Origin: Heliobacteriaceae bacterium
GTDB lineage: Bacteria; Bacillota; Desulfitobacteriia; Heliobacteriales; Heliobacteriaceae
Assembly (NCBI GenBank): GCA_028707535.1
Contig: JAQWAU010000003.1
Location: forward strand, 62,001 to 126,000
Direction of reading: 5' to 3'
Length of the DNA: 64,000 nt
Numbering within the stretch: the stretch's first letter is position 1; every line of letters begins with the position of its first letter. A model generated the notes under the pieces. That model searched no databases, was not told the DNA's origin, and saw nothing but the letters and a program-made list of their open reading frames with translations. This document shows positions 38,880 to 48,547 of the stretch, one piece after another. A program made the position numbers and the translations under genes.

Positions 38880-38910
38880 AAGGAATGGTTCCAACCATTC
38901 CTTTTGTTTC
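38880..38910 (+). terminator. Intrinsic terminator after the pilin gene
   Basis: AAGGAATGGTT-CC-AACCATTCCTT followed by TTGTTT. Confidence 0.75.
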
Positions 38911-38946
38911 ATCACCTAGACAACAAGGACGAAAAAGGGGTAAGCG

Positions 38947-39717
38947 ATGTTGATGGGTTTTGGCCTTATTTTTAGTTTGATTTTCGGCGCTGTTGCCGGC
39001 TCATTTCTCAATGTCTGTATTGACCGGATTCCCCGCGGCCAATCGGTCGTATATCCCCCTTCCCATTGTCCGGCCTGTGAACGCCGATTGTCCCCGGCGG
39101 AACTGGTGCCGGTGGCTAGTTTTCTGCGGCAACAAGGGCGCTGTAAAGAATGTGGGGAGCAGATTGCCCCCTGGTACCCGGTGGTTGAAGGAGCGACCGG
39201 GATTGTTTTTGCCTTGCTGTACTGGTGGTACGGGTTTGGGGCCACCTGGATCGCGACGGTGGTTTTGGCCGGGTTTTTAATCGTGATTAGCGGGATTGAT
39301 CTACAACACCGGATCATCCCGAACCGGGTGTTGCTGGCCGCCCTGCCCCTGGTGGCTGTCTGGCGGGGCTGGCAGGCGGCGATGGGGGGGAACCCGGGAC
39401 AGGTGGGTGCCGATTTGTTGCTCGGGGCTTTGTTCGGTGGTGGGCTGTTGTATGTTTTGCATGTGGGCAGCCGGGGTGGTTTAGGGTTGGGGGATGTCAA
39501 GTTTGCTTTTGTTTTCGGGGCTTTGCTGGGGTGGCCCGCGGTAGTCTATGCCCTGACCTTGGCTGGCCTGGCCGGCACCATCTTTGGGATCGGCGGCATT
39601 TTATGCGGGGAGCTGACCCGGAAAAGTGAAATTCCGTTCGGCCCTTTTTTGGCCTTCGGGGTACTGACGGCTTTTTTGGCCGTTCAATCCAGCGGTGGCG
39701 GGACGTGTTTGGTTTGA
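38947..39717 (+). CDS. pilD: Prepilin peptidase (A24)
   Basis: GAVAGSFLNVCIDRIPRGQSVVYPPSHCPACERRL; CKECGEQIAPWYPVVE; SGIDLQHRIIPNRV; GLGLGDVKFAFVFGALLGW. Confidence 0.95.
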   Translation: MLMGFGLIFSLIFGAVAGSFLNVCIDRIPRGQSVVYPPSHCPACERRLSPAELVPVASFLRQQGRCKECGEQIAPWYPVVEGATGIVFALLYWWYGFGATWIATVVLAGFLIVISGIDLQHRIIPNRVLLAALPLVAVWRGWQAAMGGNPGQVGADLLLGALFGGGLLYVLHVGSRGGLGLGDVKFAFVFGALLGWPAVVYALTLAGLAGTIFGIGGILCGELTRKSEIPFGPFLAFGVLTAFLAVQSSGGGTCLV

Positions 39718-40130
39718 GGGTGGGGCGGGATGAAACCGGTTTGACTTTACTGGAGGTAATCATTGCCCTGGTGATCATCACGGCCGGGTTTTTCCCGGTG
39801 TTTATGCTGGATGAGGCGGTGGTGGCCCAAGGTATCCGGCAAAAGCAGGAGGCCTATGCCCTTGCTTTCGTGGTGGAAGTGTTGGAGACGGAAAAAAACA
39901 ATTATCTGGGCCGCCGGTGGGCGGAAGATGGGGTAACCGGTCCGGTTTCCGGACCGGAAGGCCCTTGTCCCGGATTGAGGTATACTATCGAGCGGCAAGC
40001 GGCTGCCGGCATACCCGGTTCGGTAGCCCCTGACCGGAATCAGCTGCGGCAGATTCGCGTCCGGGTCGAATGGGAAGCAAAGACCGGGCCACGAACGGTT
40101 AGTCTGGCGACATGGGTTACCCCCCGGTAA
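39705..40130 (+). CDS. Prepilin-type N-terminal cleavage/methylation protein (PilV-like)
   Basis: ETGLTLLEVIIALVIITAGFFPVF. Confidence 0.8.
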   Translation: MFGLRVGRDETGLTLLEVIIALVIITAGFFPVFMLDEAVVAQGIRQKQEAYALAFVVEVLETEKNNYLGRRWAEDGVTGPVSGPEGPCPGLRYTIERQAAAGIPGSVAPDRNQLRQIRVRVEWEAKTGPRTVSLATWVTPR

Positions 40131-40154
40131 TCCGGGGCTGATTTTGATCACCAT

Positions 40155-41510
40155 TTGTTGCCGGCGCGGAACCCGGAGGGGGGTGGTGGTTTGGCCGGGC
40201 GGGAAAAAGGCTTGACCCTGATCGAAGTAATGATCGCCTTAACGGTTTTAAGCATCGTTACATACGGGGTTTTTGAATTGCTGAACTTAAACAACCGGGT
40301 TTTTTCCCGGGAAGAGCGGCAGGCGACGGTCCGTCAAGAGGTCAGGCAGGCAATTGACCGGTTTTTAATGGATATTCAAGCGGCCGGTGATGTCGTGGTT
40401 CCCGACGGGAAAAGGATGGAGCTGATTATTCGGGACCAGGCCGGGGACCGCCGGGTGGTTTATGCCCTGAACAGCACCACCGGTGATCCTGCCGTTTATC
40501 ACCTTTATGTTGACGGGGACAGGCTGCCGGTCCGGGTGCTTTCCGGAACGGACAAAGAAGATTTTAAATTAGCGCAAAACATGGTGTGGATTGATCTCCA
40601 GTATGCGGACGACAGCACTTTACCCAAGGAGGCTGCCGCCTGGCTACGGTTAAAAACGGCTGTTTTGCCCCGGGCGACTAAAGGTTCGGGTAGTTCGGAG
40701 CGGGTATTGTTGGGCATTTTCCCGCAATGGAATCAGGTAACGGTGGCTAAGTCGGCGTGGACGACCAACCCGGTTACCGCCTGGTTTTCGGATGGCCGGG
40801 AAGACGTTACGGCGGCCGCTACTTACTTAGACACCCCGGATCTGATCGAGGTTGTGGCCGGCAGTATTCTGGGCAACCTGGCCGGCAGGGCCGATGTAGT
40901 TGTAAGCTATACCTGGGGCGCAATAACTAAAACGGCTCAATTTGCGGTAGTGGTAACGGAAGGTATGGGGCCGCCGTTGATTTCCCCATTTGATGATGTG
41001 GATTGGGTTTTTACCGGGGGAACCGGTGGCGGTGTTGACCCTGGTTATTGGCAGGTTTCCCCGGACGGGGTGGAGGTTGACCACAAACGGGAGGCCGGGC
41101 ATGAAGATTACGGATATTTTGAAAATTACCGGCTGGGGACTGTGTTTGATTATAAAATGAAGGTTACGCTTAAAAACAACCGAAACCAGGCCGGTACGGC
41201 CGGGATCCTGGTGCATTTTGACGGGACCGGCGCCGGCTATATTTTGCGTCTTGATCACCAGGCGGATGCGGACAAGGTGGTCCCTTACTTCGGGGTAAAA
41301 GGGGCCGAGACGGCAAGTCCGGTGGAGTTTCAACCGTATGACGGTACTTACGAGTTAAAGGTTCTGGCCCGGGAAGGGGGCAATTATACGTTTTTTGTCA
41401 ACAATGTCCCGGTGGGCACCTTAACCGATAACACGTATGAAAACGGTTATGCGGGGATCTATGCTACCTGCAAAGCCGGTTTTGCCGATTTAGTCTATGT
41501 TGAACCTTAA
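40155..41510 (+). CDS. Prepilin-type protein with Ig-like and C-terminal LamG/DUF1080-like domains
   Basis: EKGLTLIEVMIALTVLSIVTYGVFELL; C-terminus FDYKMKVTLKNNRNQAGTAGILVHFDGTGAGYILRLDHQAD...YELKVLAREGGNYTFFVNNVPVGTLTDNTYENGYAGIYA. Confidence 0.78.
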   Translation: MLPARNPEGGGGLAGREKGLTLIEVMIALTVLSIVTYGVFELLNLNNRVFSREERQATVRQEVRQAIDRFLMDIQAAGDVVVPDGKRMELIIRDQAGDRRVVYALNSTTGDPAVYHLYVDGDRLPVRVLSGTDKEDFKLAQNMVWIDLQYADDSTLPKEAAAWLRLKTAVLPRATKGSGSSERVLLGIFPQWNQVTVAKSAWTTNPVTAWFSDGREDVTAAATYLDTPDLIEVVAGSILGNLAGRADVVVSYTWGAITKTAQFAVVVTEGMGPPLISPFDDVDWVFTGGTGGGVDPGYWQVSPDGVEVDHKREAGHEDYGYFENYRLGTVFDYKMKVTLKNNRNQAGTAGILVHFDGTGAGYILRLDHQADADKVVPYFGVKGAETASPVEFQPYDGTYELKVLAREGGNYTFFVNNVPVGTLTDNTYENGYAGIYATCKAGFADLVYVEP

Positions 41511-42194
41511 TTGCTCAAAACCGGGGGTGGTGCGGGGATGTTTCGGCCGGAAAAAGGTTCGGTGCCTTTGGCTTTGGTGGTGCTGGTGATCCTGGTCACC
41601 ATGGCGGTGGCCTTGGCCGGTTATGCCGTCCGGGAAATCGGGGCGGCCAAGCACAACCGGGAAGCCATTCAGGCCCGTTATGCAGCCGAGGCGGGGGCGG
41701 AACATTTTTTGTACCTGCTTAAAGAGCAGTTGCTCCAGGCGCATGAGGCTTATGCTTGGCCGTTGATTGCTGATTTGTATCCCGATGGTCAACTTACTCC
41801 GGTAGATGTTCCTTATCTCTCCTTAGCTGATCTGCAGACCAGGTTGGCTGCGGACCAATTATTTTTGCTTGATGCGGAAAAGGGATTAACCGCCTATTAC
41901 CAGATTGCTGATGCCTCAATTCAAATGTTTGATGTAGATGATCCCGCTAGTCCGGTGACCAGGCGCACGATTAACCTGCCGGCCGGTCAAGATCAATTTT
42001 GGCTGCAGTTTACGGTAACAACGACCCGGGCCGGGGAAAAACAATTGACCCGGAAATTGACGGTATTGATCGAAATAAAGGTTCACGTCACCAACACCCC
42101 TGACGGCAAAGGACTGATAATTGCCGTTGACCCGGTTTCTGAGCCGGCCCTGCCGGAAATGCAGATCCACCGCTGGGAATTTGATGCCGGTTAA
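41511..42194 (+). CDS. PilX-like pilus assembly protein
   Basis: KGSVPLALVVLVILVTMAVALAGYAVREIGAAKHNREAIQARYAAEAGAEHFLY. Confidence 0.65.
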   Translation: MLKTGGGAGMFRPEKGSVPLALVVLVILVTMAVALAGYAVREIGAAKHNREAIQARYAAEAGAEHFLYLLKEQLLQAHEAYAWPLIADLYPDGQLTPVDVPYLSLADLQTRLAADQLFLLDAEKGLTAYYQIADASIQMFDVDDPASPVTRRTINLPAGQDQFWLQFTVTTTRAGEKQLTRKLTVLIEIKVHVTNTPDGKGLIIAVDPVSEPALPEMQIHRWEFDAG

Positions 42195-42886
42195 TGGCAG
42201 GGGAAAATGGTAATCTGTCGAATTTACAATCATCACGGATTAAAACAGGCAGGGAGTGGCAGATTTCAGTGCAGTCGATCAACCTGTTGCCTGAAGAATT
42301 ACAGCCGCCAAGGCGGGATAAAAAACAGCAGCTTGTACGGGTTGGGGTGGTCTTAATCGTTGGTTTGGGGCTGATCACCTATGGCGTTTTTTTAGGAAAG
42401 TTATACCACTGGCGGTTAGAAGGGGAAAAAATCAAAGCGGAATTGGCGGCCCTGGCACCGGTCTTATCCGAGATTGCATCCATGGAAGCCGAAACTGCGG
42501 CCAACCAAACCCAGTTAGACAACCTGCGGAGTATAAAAAATTCCCGGTTGCCCTGGTCCAAAGTTTTTGTCGAAGTTAACCAACTGATTCCGCCCCGGGT
42601 CTGGTTGACGACGGTTACTATGGAACAGCGGGAAAACCGCAAAAGTGCCTTGATCATTTATGGGGAAACCGTTGCCTTTGAAAACATCGGGGTATTTATA
42701 TTGCGGCTTGAGCGGCTGCCCTATTTCTCCACGGTTAGTTTGGTGGAAGCCAAGGATCACGAGGTAAACAAGCAGTTGGTCACCCGTTTTCAAATTAATT
42801 GTGCGCTGGCGGATTTGCCGGCTGTTCTGCAAAACCCGCCGGCAGCCCAGAAGGAACAAGCGGCAGCCAAGACCTCGTCCCGGTAG
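42194..42886 (+). CDS. pilN: Type IV pilus assembly protein PilN
   Basis: SINLLPEELQPPRRDKKQQLVRVGVVLIVGLGLITYGVFLG...VNQLIPPRVWLTTVTME. Confidence 0.82.
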   Translation: MAGENGNLSNLQSSRIKTGREWQISVQSINLLPEELQPPRRDKKQQLVRVGVVLIVGLGLITYGVFLGKLYHWRLEGEKIKAELAALAPVLSEIASMEAETAANQTQLDNLRSIKNSRLPWSKVFVEVNQLIPPRVWLTTVTMEQRENRKSALIIYGETVAFENIGVFILRLERLPYFSTVSLVEAKDHEVNKQLVTRFQINCALADLPAVLQNPPAAQKEQAAAKTSSR

Positions 42887-42918
42887 AATCAAGAACTCGC
42901 AAGGGAGGGCATTACCTG

Positions 42919-43853
42919 TGCAAAAGTGGTGGGAGCGGCGGTCTTGGCGGGAGAAGATTTTATTGGGGGCGGCCTTAGGGATCTTGGTTGTGATTGGCGG
43001 CTACAAACTGCTGCTTGCCCGTCAGATCCGGGAATATGTGCAGTTTCCCGGTATTTTGCCGGCTTCACGGGACCAGTTGGCTATGGCTCAAACCAAGGTT
43101 ACCACTTATGAGCAGGTGGAAAGCCGGTGGGTGCAGAGCCAAAAAAACCTGGCCGGGGTGATGAGTGGTTTCCAAGCGGTTATTGATCCGGGTGCCCTGG
43201 TGGTTCAGATCGGCGAAGCGGCCAAGCAGGCCAAGGTCAATGTAAAATTGTTCGTGCCTAGAGCCAAAGTGCCCCGGCCGGCAAACAACCCGGACCTGGT
43301 GGAACTGCCGGTTGACCTGATTGTTGAAGGCAGTTATGCAGGGCTGATTCGTTTTTGGGCCAGTTTGGAGGGATTGGGGGCAAATGTGATTGTCCGGCAG
43401 TTTGCCCTTACCTGGGAGCAGAATCCCGTACTCCTGCCGGAAAAGAACGAGGCCGGGGAGAAAGGTAACGGTACCGTGGCCAAGTCTGCCCCGACAAACC
43501 CGTTGCTTGATTTGATTGCCGGTCTGCTCGGTAAGCAGGTGGAAAAAATAACGGCCGGGATAGGTGATGACCGGGGGGTGGCGGGCAAAGAACCGGGAGA
43601 ATTGATCCGGCGTTTGCCCCGGGCGAAAGCGGCAACTACGGTTCGGGGGCCGACCCCGACGCTCAACGCCGGTTTTACCCTGGCCTTTTTTGAGGTCGGG
43701 AAAGGCGGGAAACCGGATGGGGTGGATTTATCGCCATATGGGGCCGGCCGGCCGGATCCTTTTGAACCGTTGTTTTGGGATGACAAAAATGTGTGGTTAT
43801 ATCCGGAAGAATACTTTTCCGGTGTTGTTTCGGCGGAAGTTCCCGGCGAATAG
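42919..43853 (+). CDS. pilO: Type IV pilus PilO / GspM-like protein
   Basis: MQKWWERRSWREKILLGAALGILVVIGGYKLLLARQIREY from a GTG with AGGGAGG upstream; follows pilN. Confidence 0.75.
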
Positions 43854-43870
43854 CCTGGGAGGTGCCATAA

Positions 43871-44257
43871 ATGAAGGATTTTTACCGGCAACAAGGGGCT
43901 ACCCTGGTAGAGGTGGTGGTAGCGGTAACCTTACTGGGCCTTGCTTTTGCCCCGTTGTTTTCCGCCTTGATTGTAGCCGACCGGTTGGAGCAGCGGGCGG
44001 CGGCAAATACCCAGGCATTATGCTTAGCCGAACAATTGTTGGAAAGAAAACGGGCCGCCTTAAAACTTGGTTTAGCCGGAGCGGCCGACAGCGGGATGGT
44101 GGCGGAATTGCCGGCAGGCTATAGCGGGGAAGTAACCGTGATGCCGGTTAACCGGTATGACCAAGCGGTTATGTGGGCGGTTACGGCCCGAGTCTGGCAG
44201 CAGGCAGGGGTGGACTGCCGGTTGACCACTTGGGTCTGCCGGCGGGGTAGTAACTGA
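43871..44257 (+). CDS. Prepilin-type protein (PilV/GspI-like)
   Basis: QQGATLVEVVVAVTLLGLAFAPLFSALIVADRLEQRAAANTQALCLAEQLLE. Confidence 0.8.
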   Translation: MKDFYRQQGATLVEVVVAVTLLGLAFAPLFSALIVADRLEQRAAANTQALCLAEQLLERKRAALKLGLAGAADSGMVAELPAGYSGEVTVMPVNRYDQAVMWAVTARVWQQAGVDCRLTTWVCRRGSN

Positions 44258-44718
44258 TGCGGGCCGGGTTAACGGGTAGGCACGCCGGGGGCGCTTTACT
44301 GCACGTTTGTTTTTTGATCGCTTTTTTCAGTCTGATTACGGCGGTTGTTTTGACCTTAAGCCTAAATTCCCAGGTTGCCGTCCGGACGGACCAGCAGGTG
44401 AAACAGCTGGCCTTGGCGGCAGATGCGGGACTGGAAGCGGTGTATGCCGCTGTCCAGCACTATGCGGCGGTAAACGGTGACCCGCTGTGGTTGGATATTG
44501 ATCAATTACAGGAGTTGTTAACCTTGATGCCGGGGCTATGTGAGGAGGTTGCGGTTTCCGTTACGCTCAGCCCTAACCCGGGACAGCCGGCGTTTATCGT
44601 GGTAACAGTCGTTACGACTGCCGGTGAAGCCAGGCAGATGGTGCAGGTGGATTTATGCCGGGAAAGGCCGACCGGTGGTTGGTCAACCGCAGGTTTAATT
44701 AATCGCCGGGAATTTTAG
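44257..44718 (+). CDS. PilX-like membrane protein
   Basis: GGALLHVCFLIAFFSLITAVVLTLSLNSQVAVRTDQQVKQLALAADAGLEAVY; in the pilus operon. Confidence 0.55.
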   Translation: MRAGLTGRHAGGALLHVCFLIAFFSLITAVVLTLSLNSQVAVRTDQQVKQLALAADAGLEAVYAAVQHYAAVNGDPLWLDIDQLQELLTLMPGLCEEVAVSVTLSPNPGQPAFIVVTVVTTAGEARQMVQVDLCRERPTGGWSTAGLINRREF

Positions 44719-44804
44719 GGGAAACGGAACAAAAAATACCAAGAAACAAAAGGGAATTTTGATAGGTGTGTCGAACTCCCCCAAAAAAGGTGTGGGGGGG
44801 TTTT

Positions 44805-45320
44805 GTGTTTAAAAAGGTGAGTAGCTGCTTATTATGGAATGAGCGGGAAAAAGGGTTGACTTTAACGGAAGTGATGACTGTTTTGGTCATCCTGGGGATT
44901 TTGTTTTGTTGCGGGGCACCGGTATTAAGCAACTGGTATAGCGCTGTTTGTCTGGAAGTAGCCACCCGTCAGGTGCAGAGTGACCTGCTTTGGGCCCGTG
45001 ACCGGTCAGTACAGGAAAAGGTCAATTATGCCACCAGTTTTTTCCCGGCAATCAATGAATACCAAATCCGGCGGACCGTTGACGGCCGGGTGGTGCGCCG
45101 GGGCTGCCTGCCGGCCGGGATTGCGGTGGTAACCACAACTTTTAACCCCTATACGGGTTTGGCTCACGATTTCACCTGGGCTACCGACGGCCGGGCCGGC
45201 TTGCCGGGAATGGGCGGAACGGTTGCTTTAAGGGATCAGCGGGGAAAGTTTCGCTTTGTGATTGTATCCCGCAACGGGCGGGTACGGGTAGCGGCTTCGC
45301 CACCGGGTGGTACCGAATGA
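44805..45320 (+). CDS. Prepilin-type protein (GspH/FimT-like)
   Basis: EKGLTLTEVMTVLVILGILFCCGAPVLSNWYSAVCLEVATRQVQSDLLWARDRSVQE. Confidence 0.8.
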   Translation: MFKKVSSCLLWNEREKGLTLTEVMTVLVILGILFCCGAPVLSNWYSAVCLEVATRQVQSDLLWARDRSVQEKVNYATSFFPAINEYQIRRTVDGRVVRRGCLPAGIAVVTTTFNPYTGLAHDFTWATDGRAGLPGMGGTVALRDQRGKFRFVIVSRNGRVRVAASPPGGTE

Positions 45321-45826
45321 AGACCGGGTCCGCGGGGTTTACCCTGGTTGAATTGGTTTGTGTGATTACTATTTTGGCCTTGTTGTTTTTAGCCGGGGGA
45401 AAATTGTTACACCTGGGCAGTCAACATCTGGACCGGCATGCTTTCCGGTTTGAAGGCAACTATGGGGTCAGATGGGTAATGCACTGGATTACCAAAGATA
45501 TTCGCCGGGGCAAGGAATTTGCCGTTGTTAACCCTGGCGAATTGCGTTGTCAAGTCCTGTTGCCGGCTCATTCCGGGAACCTGGTTTGGGTGTCGGTCCG
45601 GTACTGGCTGGACTCCGGGGGTAATGTCCAACGGAGTGAAGGTCTGGATACCAAGCCCTTGGCTGCCGGGATTGCGTCACTGACCTTTGCCCGGGTGCCG
45701 GTTTGTCCGGAGGCTCCCCAAGTATGCCTGATCCAGGTAGCAGTTAAGCAAAAACCCCACGGCAGGAACTATTTAGCTGGTGTCGAATGCATTACGCAAG
45801 TACTGCCGCGTTCAGAAATACCGTAA
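45317..45826 (+). CDS. Prepilin-type protein (GspJ/ComGF-like)
   Basis: SAGFTLVELVCVITILALLFLAGGKLLHLGSQHLDRH; ATGA overlap with the upstream gene. Confidence 0.78.
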   Translation: MKTGSAGFTLVELVCVITILALLFLAGGKLLHLGSQHLDRHAFRFEGNYGVRWVMHWITKDIRRGKEFAVVNPGELRCQVLLPAHSGNLVWVSVRYWLDSGGNVQRSEGLDTKPLAAGIASLTFARVPVCPEAPQVCLIQVAVKQKPHGRNYLAGVECITQVLPRSEIP

Positions 45827-45854
45827 AAAAGGCTGGTTGGAGGAGGGAACGGTT

Positions 45855-46163
45855 TTGTTGCACAATTTAATGGAAGATGTGGTTATAAACTTGTTGGACG
45901 ATGTACTGCAGCGGCACCCGGAAGTTTGTCGTTGTGAGCAGTGCCGCTTGGATATTGCAGCGGTTGCGTTAAACCGGCTGGCCCCACGTTATGTTGTTAC
46001 TTCAAAAGGGGAAGTCTATTCCCGGACAAACGTGTTAATTCAACAGTGGAAGGTTGATGTAATCACGGCTATTGCCCAGGGAATGATGGTTGTGGCGCAA
46101 AACCCCCGGCACTCCTGGCCGCCGGAACCGGTCTTGGTTGGGGATAACGGCATTAAGCCATGA
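45855..46163 (+). CDS. Late competence development ComFB family protein
   Basis: LLHNLMEDVVINLLDDVLQRHPEVCRCEQCRLDIAAVALNRLAPRYVVTSKGEVYSR is a recognised ComFB pattern with Cys pairs. Confidence 0.88.
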   Translation: MLHNLMEDVVINLLDDVLQRHPEVCRCEQCRLDIAAVALNRLAPRYVVTSKGEVYSRTNVLIQQWKVDVITAIAQGMMVVAQNPRHSWPPEPVLVGDNGIKP

Positions 46164-47071
46164 ACTGGGGCAAGGTTTATCTGGGGATTGACCTTGGACG
46201 CACCCAGGTCCGGATGGTGGAAATTACTTGCCGGTGGCGTAGCTATCAGGTTTCCGGGATTGTCACCCGGCCTTTGCCGGCGAGCGCCGGAGCCGATGGA
46301 AACGAAACACCAGACCCGGCAATATTGTTGGACACCTTGCGGGAATGTCAGGCGACCCTAAAGGGCAAGGCCAGGCAGGCCATCTTGGCCTTTTCCTCCC
46401 GAAATCTGATCATGCGCCAGATCCGGCTGCCCGTAATGCCGGAAGCCGAAATTAGGGCGGCGATGCGGTGGGAAGTAGAAAGGTATATCCCTTTTCCGGT
46501 GGAGGACTTGGTGTTTGATTTGGTTAACCAGGGAACGGTGGCGGTGGAAGGGCAGACCCAGAGCCAACTGTTGCTGGTGGCGGCTCCCCGCCGGGAAGTA
46601 GTGGAATACTATGAGGTGTTACGCCAGGTGGGGCTCCAGGTAATCGCCGTAGAGACGGCCCCATTTGCCTTGGCACGTTTGTATGGCCAATATGGTGGCT
46701 TGGCGGGGGATACCTTCGGGATTCTTGATCTTTCCTTGCAGGCTACCATCACGGTGGTAAAGGCGGGAACGGTGCAATTTGTTCGCACGATCCCGGGTAA
46801 CCTCGAACAAGTGGCCGATGAAGTACGCCGTTCCTTGGATTTTTACCGAATTCAGTCGCGGGATCAGGCTTTTTCCAGCCTGATCCTGGTGGGCGATTCG
46901 GCCCAACTGGCGGGCTTGCCTGCCGGTTTGACCCAGGAACTGGCGGTGCCGGTTACCTTGGGGGATTTGCCGACCGCTTTGGCGGGTGTGGTTCCGGCGG
47001 ATTGGCGACCGCTGGCGGGTTCGAACACGGCAACCGCTTTAGGGTTGGCTTTACGGCCGGTTTGTGTTTAG
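46160..47071 (+). CDS. pilM: Type IV pilus assembly protein PilM
   Basis: VYLGIDLGRTQVRMVEI; MRWEVERYIPFPVEDLVFDL; LLVAAPRREVVEYYEVLRQVGLQVIAVETAPFAL. Confidence 0.92.
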   Translation: MNWGKVYLGIDLGRTQVRMVEITCRWRSYQVSGIVTRPLPASAGADGNETPDPAILLDTLRECQATLKGKARQAILAFSSRNLIMRQIRLPVMPEAEIRAAMRWEVERYIPFPVEDLVFDLVNQGTVAVEGQTQSQLLLVAAPRREVVEYYEVLRQVGLQVIAVETAPFALARLYGQYGGLAGDTFGILDLSLQATITVVKAGTVQFVRTIPGNLEQVADEVRRSLDFYRIQSRDQAFSSLILVGDSAQLAGLPAGLTQELAVPVTLGDLPTALAGVVPADWRPLAGSNTATALGLALRPVCV

Positions 47072-47101
47072 AAAACAAAGATATTTAGGATGGTGGACTA
47101 A

Positions 47102-48538
47102 TTGACAAAAAGGCCCCCAAAAGATGATTTGCGGGATGTGCTTGCTGTCGCCCTAGACCATGGCGGCGATTTTGCCGACATCTTCATTCAAAAGAAAGTA
47201 ACTACCGGGATCGGGTGTGAAGCCAACCAGATCGAGCGGCTGAACTCCGGGATTGATCTTGGGGCCGGGATCCGGGTAATTGTGGGTGAGGCGACTGCTT
47301 ATGCTTATACCAACGATTTGCGTAAGGAAGGTTTGCTTCATGCGGCTAAAGTAGCCAGCCATGCCGCCCGGGGCAACCGGACTAATCAACCGGTGGTTTT
47401 GACGGCAGCGGTTCCCGGTATTGACCTGCCGGTTGAACAGCGTCCCGACCAGGTCGCCGTGGCGGATAAGGTTGAACAAGTGCTGCGGGCCAATCACCAT
47501 GCCCGGTCTTTAGATGCCCGGATTAAGCAGGTAACGGTGGGTTATGCGGATTTAACCCAGGAAGTCACTTTAGTTAACTCGGAAGGCCTTTACTTGGAAG
47601 ACGAGAGTATCCGGACCCGGTTTGTGGTTCACGCGGTCGCTGCCGACGGGGCAATGATCCAGACCGGTTATGATGCGGCCGGGGGAACCGTGGGTTTTGA
47701 ACTGTTCCGGGAAAAGGCGCCGGAGGACCTGGCCCAGGCGGCGGTGGACCGGGCTTTGCTCATGTTGACCGCCCGGCCGGCTCCTTCCGGGAGGATGCCG
47801 GTGGTAATGGCTGGGGAAGCAGGGGGCACGATGGTGCATGAGGCTTGCGGCCACGGGTTGGAAGCCGACTTAGTGCAAAAAGGTTTATCCGTATATGCCG
47901 GTAAGCAAGGTCAACAGGTGGCTTCCCCCTTGGTTACGGTGGTTGATGACGCCACTTTACCGGGGAAATACGGGACCTTCCGGTTCGATGATGAGGGGAT
48001 TCCCGGTCAAAAAACCGTTTTGATCGAAAAAGGGGTCTTACGTGGCTACATGTATGACCGGTTTACCGCCGGTAAGGACAATTGTCCGTCAACCGGTAAC
48101 GGTCGTCGTGAATCCTACCAGCATAAACCGATTCCGCGGATGACCAACACCTTGATTACCCCGGGGAATGAGGACCCGGCGCAAATTATCAAGGACACCG
48201 CCTATGGTTTGTTGGTGCAAAAAATGGGGGGTGGTCAGGTCAATACCGCCAATGGTGATTTTGTATTTGATGTTGCCGAGGGATATTTAATCGAAAACGG
48301 GGAGGTCAAACATGCGGTCCGGGGGGCGACTTTAACGGGCAATGGACCGGAAGCCTTAAAGGTCGTCGACCGGGTAGGCCGGGACCTGGGTTTTTCCATT
48401 GGTACCTGTGGTAAGGATGGACAGGGGGTACCGGTTTCTGACGCGCAACCGACGATCCGGATGGCCTCCTTGGTTGTCGGCGGCACCGGTGAGCCCCGAC
48501 AGCAGGGAAGGGCGCAAGGAAAAATCCGGCGGTTGTAA
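47102..48538 (+). CDS. tldD: TldD/PmbA family metallopeptidase (TldD-like)
   Basis: GEAGGTMVHEACGHGLEADLVQKGLSVYAGKQGQQVASPLVTVVDDATLPGKYGTFRFDDEG. Confidence 0.93.
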   Translation: MTKRPPKDDLRDVLAVALDHGGDFADIFIQKKVTTGIGCEANQIERLNSGIDLGAGIRVIVGEATAYAYTNDLRKEGLLHAAKVASHAARGNRTNQPVVLTAAVPGIDLPVEQRPDQVAVADKVEQVLRANHHARSLDARIKQVTVGYADLTQEVTLVNSEGLYLEDESIRTRFVVHAVAADGAMIQTGYDAAGGTVGFELFREKAPEDLAQAAVDRALLMLTARPAPSGRMPVVMAGEAGGTMVHEACGHGLEADLVQKGLSVYAGKQGQQVASPLVTVVDDATLPGKYGTFRFDDEGIPGQKTVLIEKGVLRGYMYDRFTAGKDNCPSTGNGRRESYQHKPIPRMTNTLITPGNEDPAQIIKDTAYGLLVQKMGGGQVNTANGDFVFDVAEGYLIENGEVKHAVRGATLTGNGPEALKVVDRVGRDLGFSIGTCGKDGQGVPVSDAQPTIRMASLVVGGTGEPRQQGRAQGKIRRL

Positions 48539-48547
48539 TTTTAGGAG

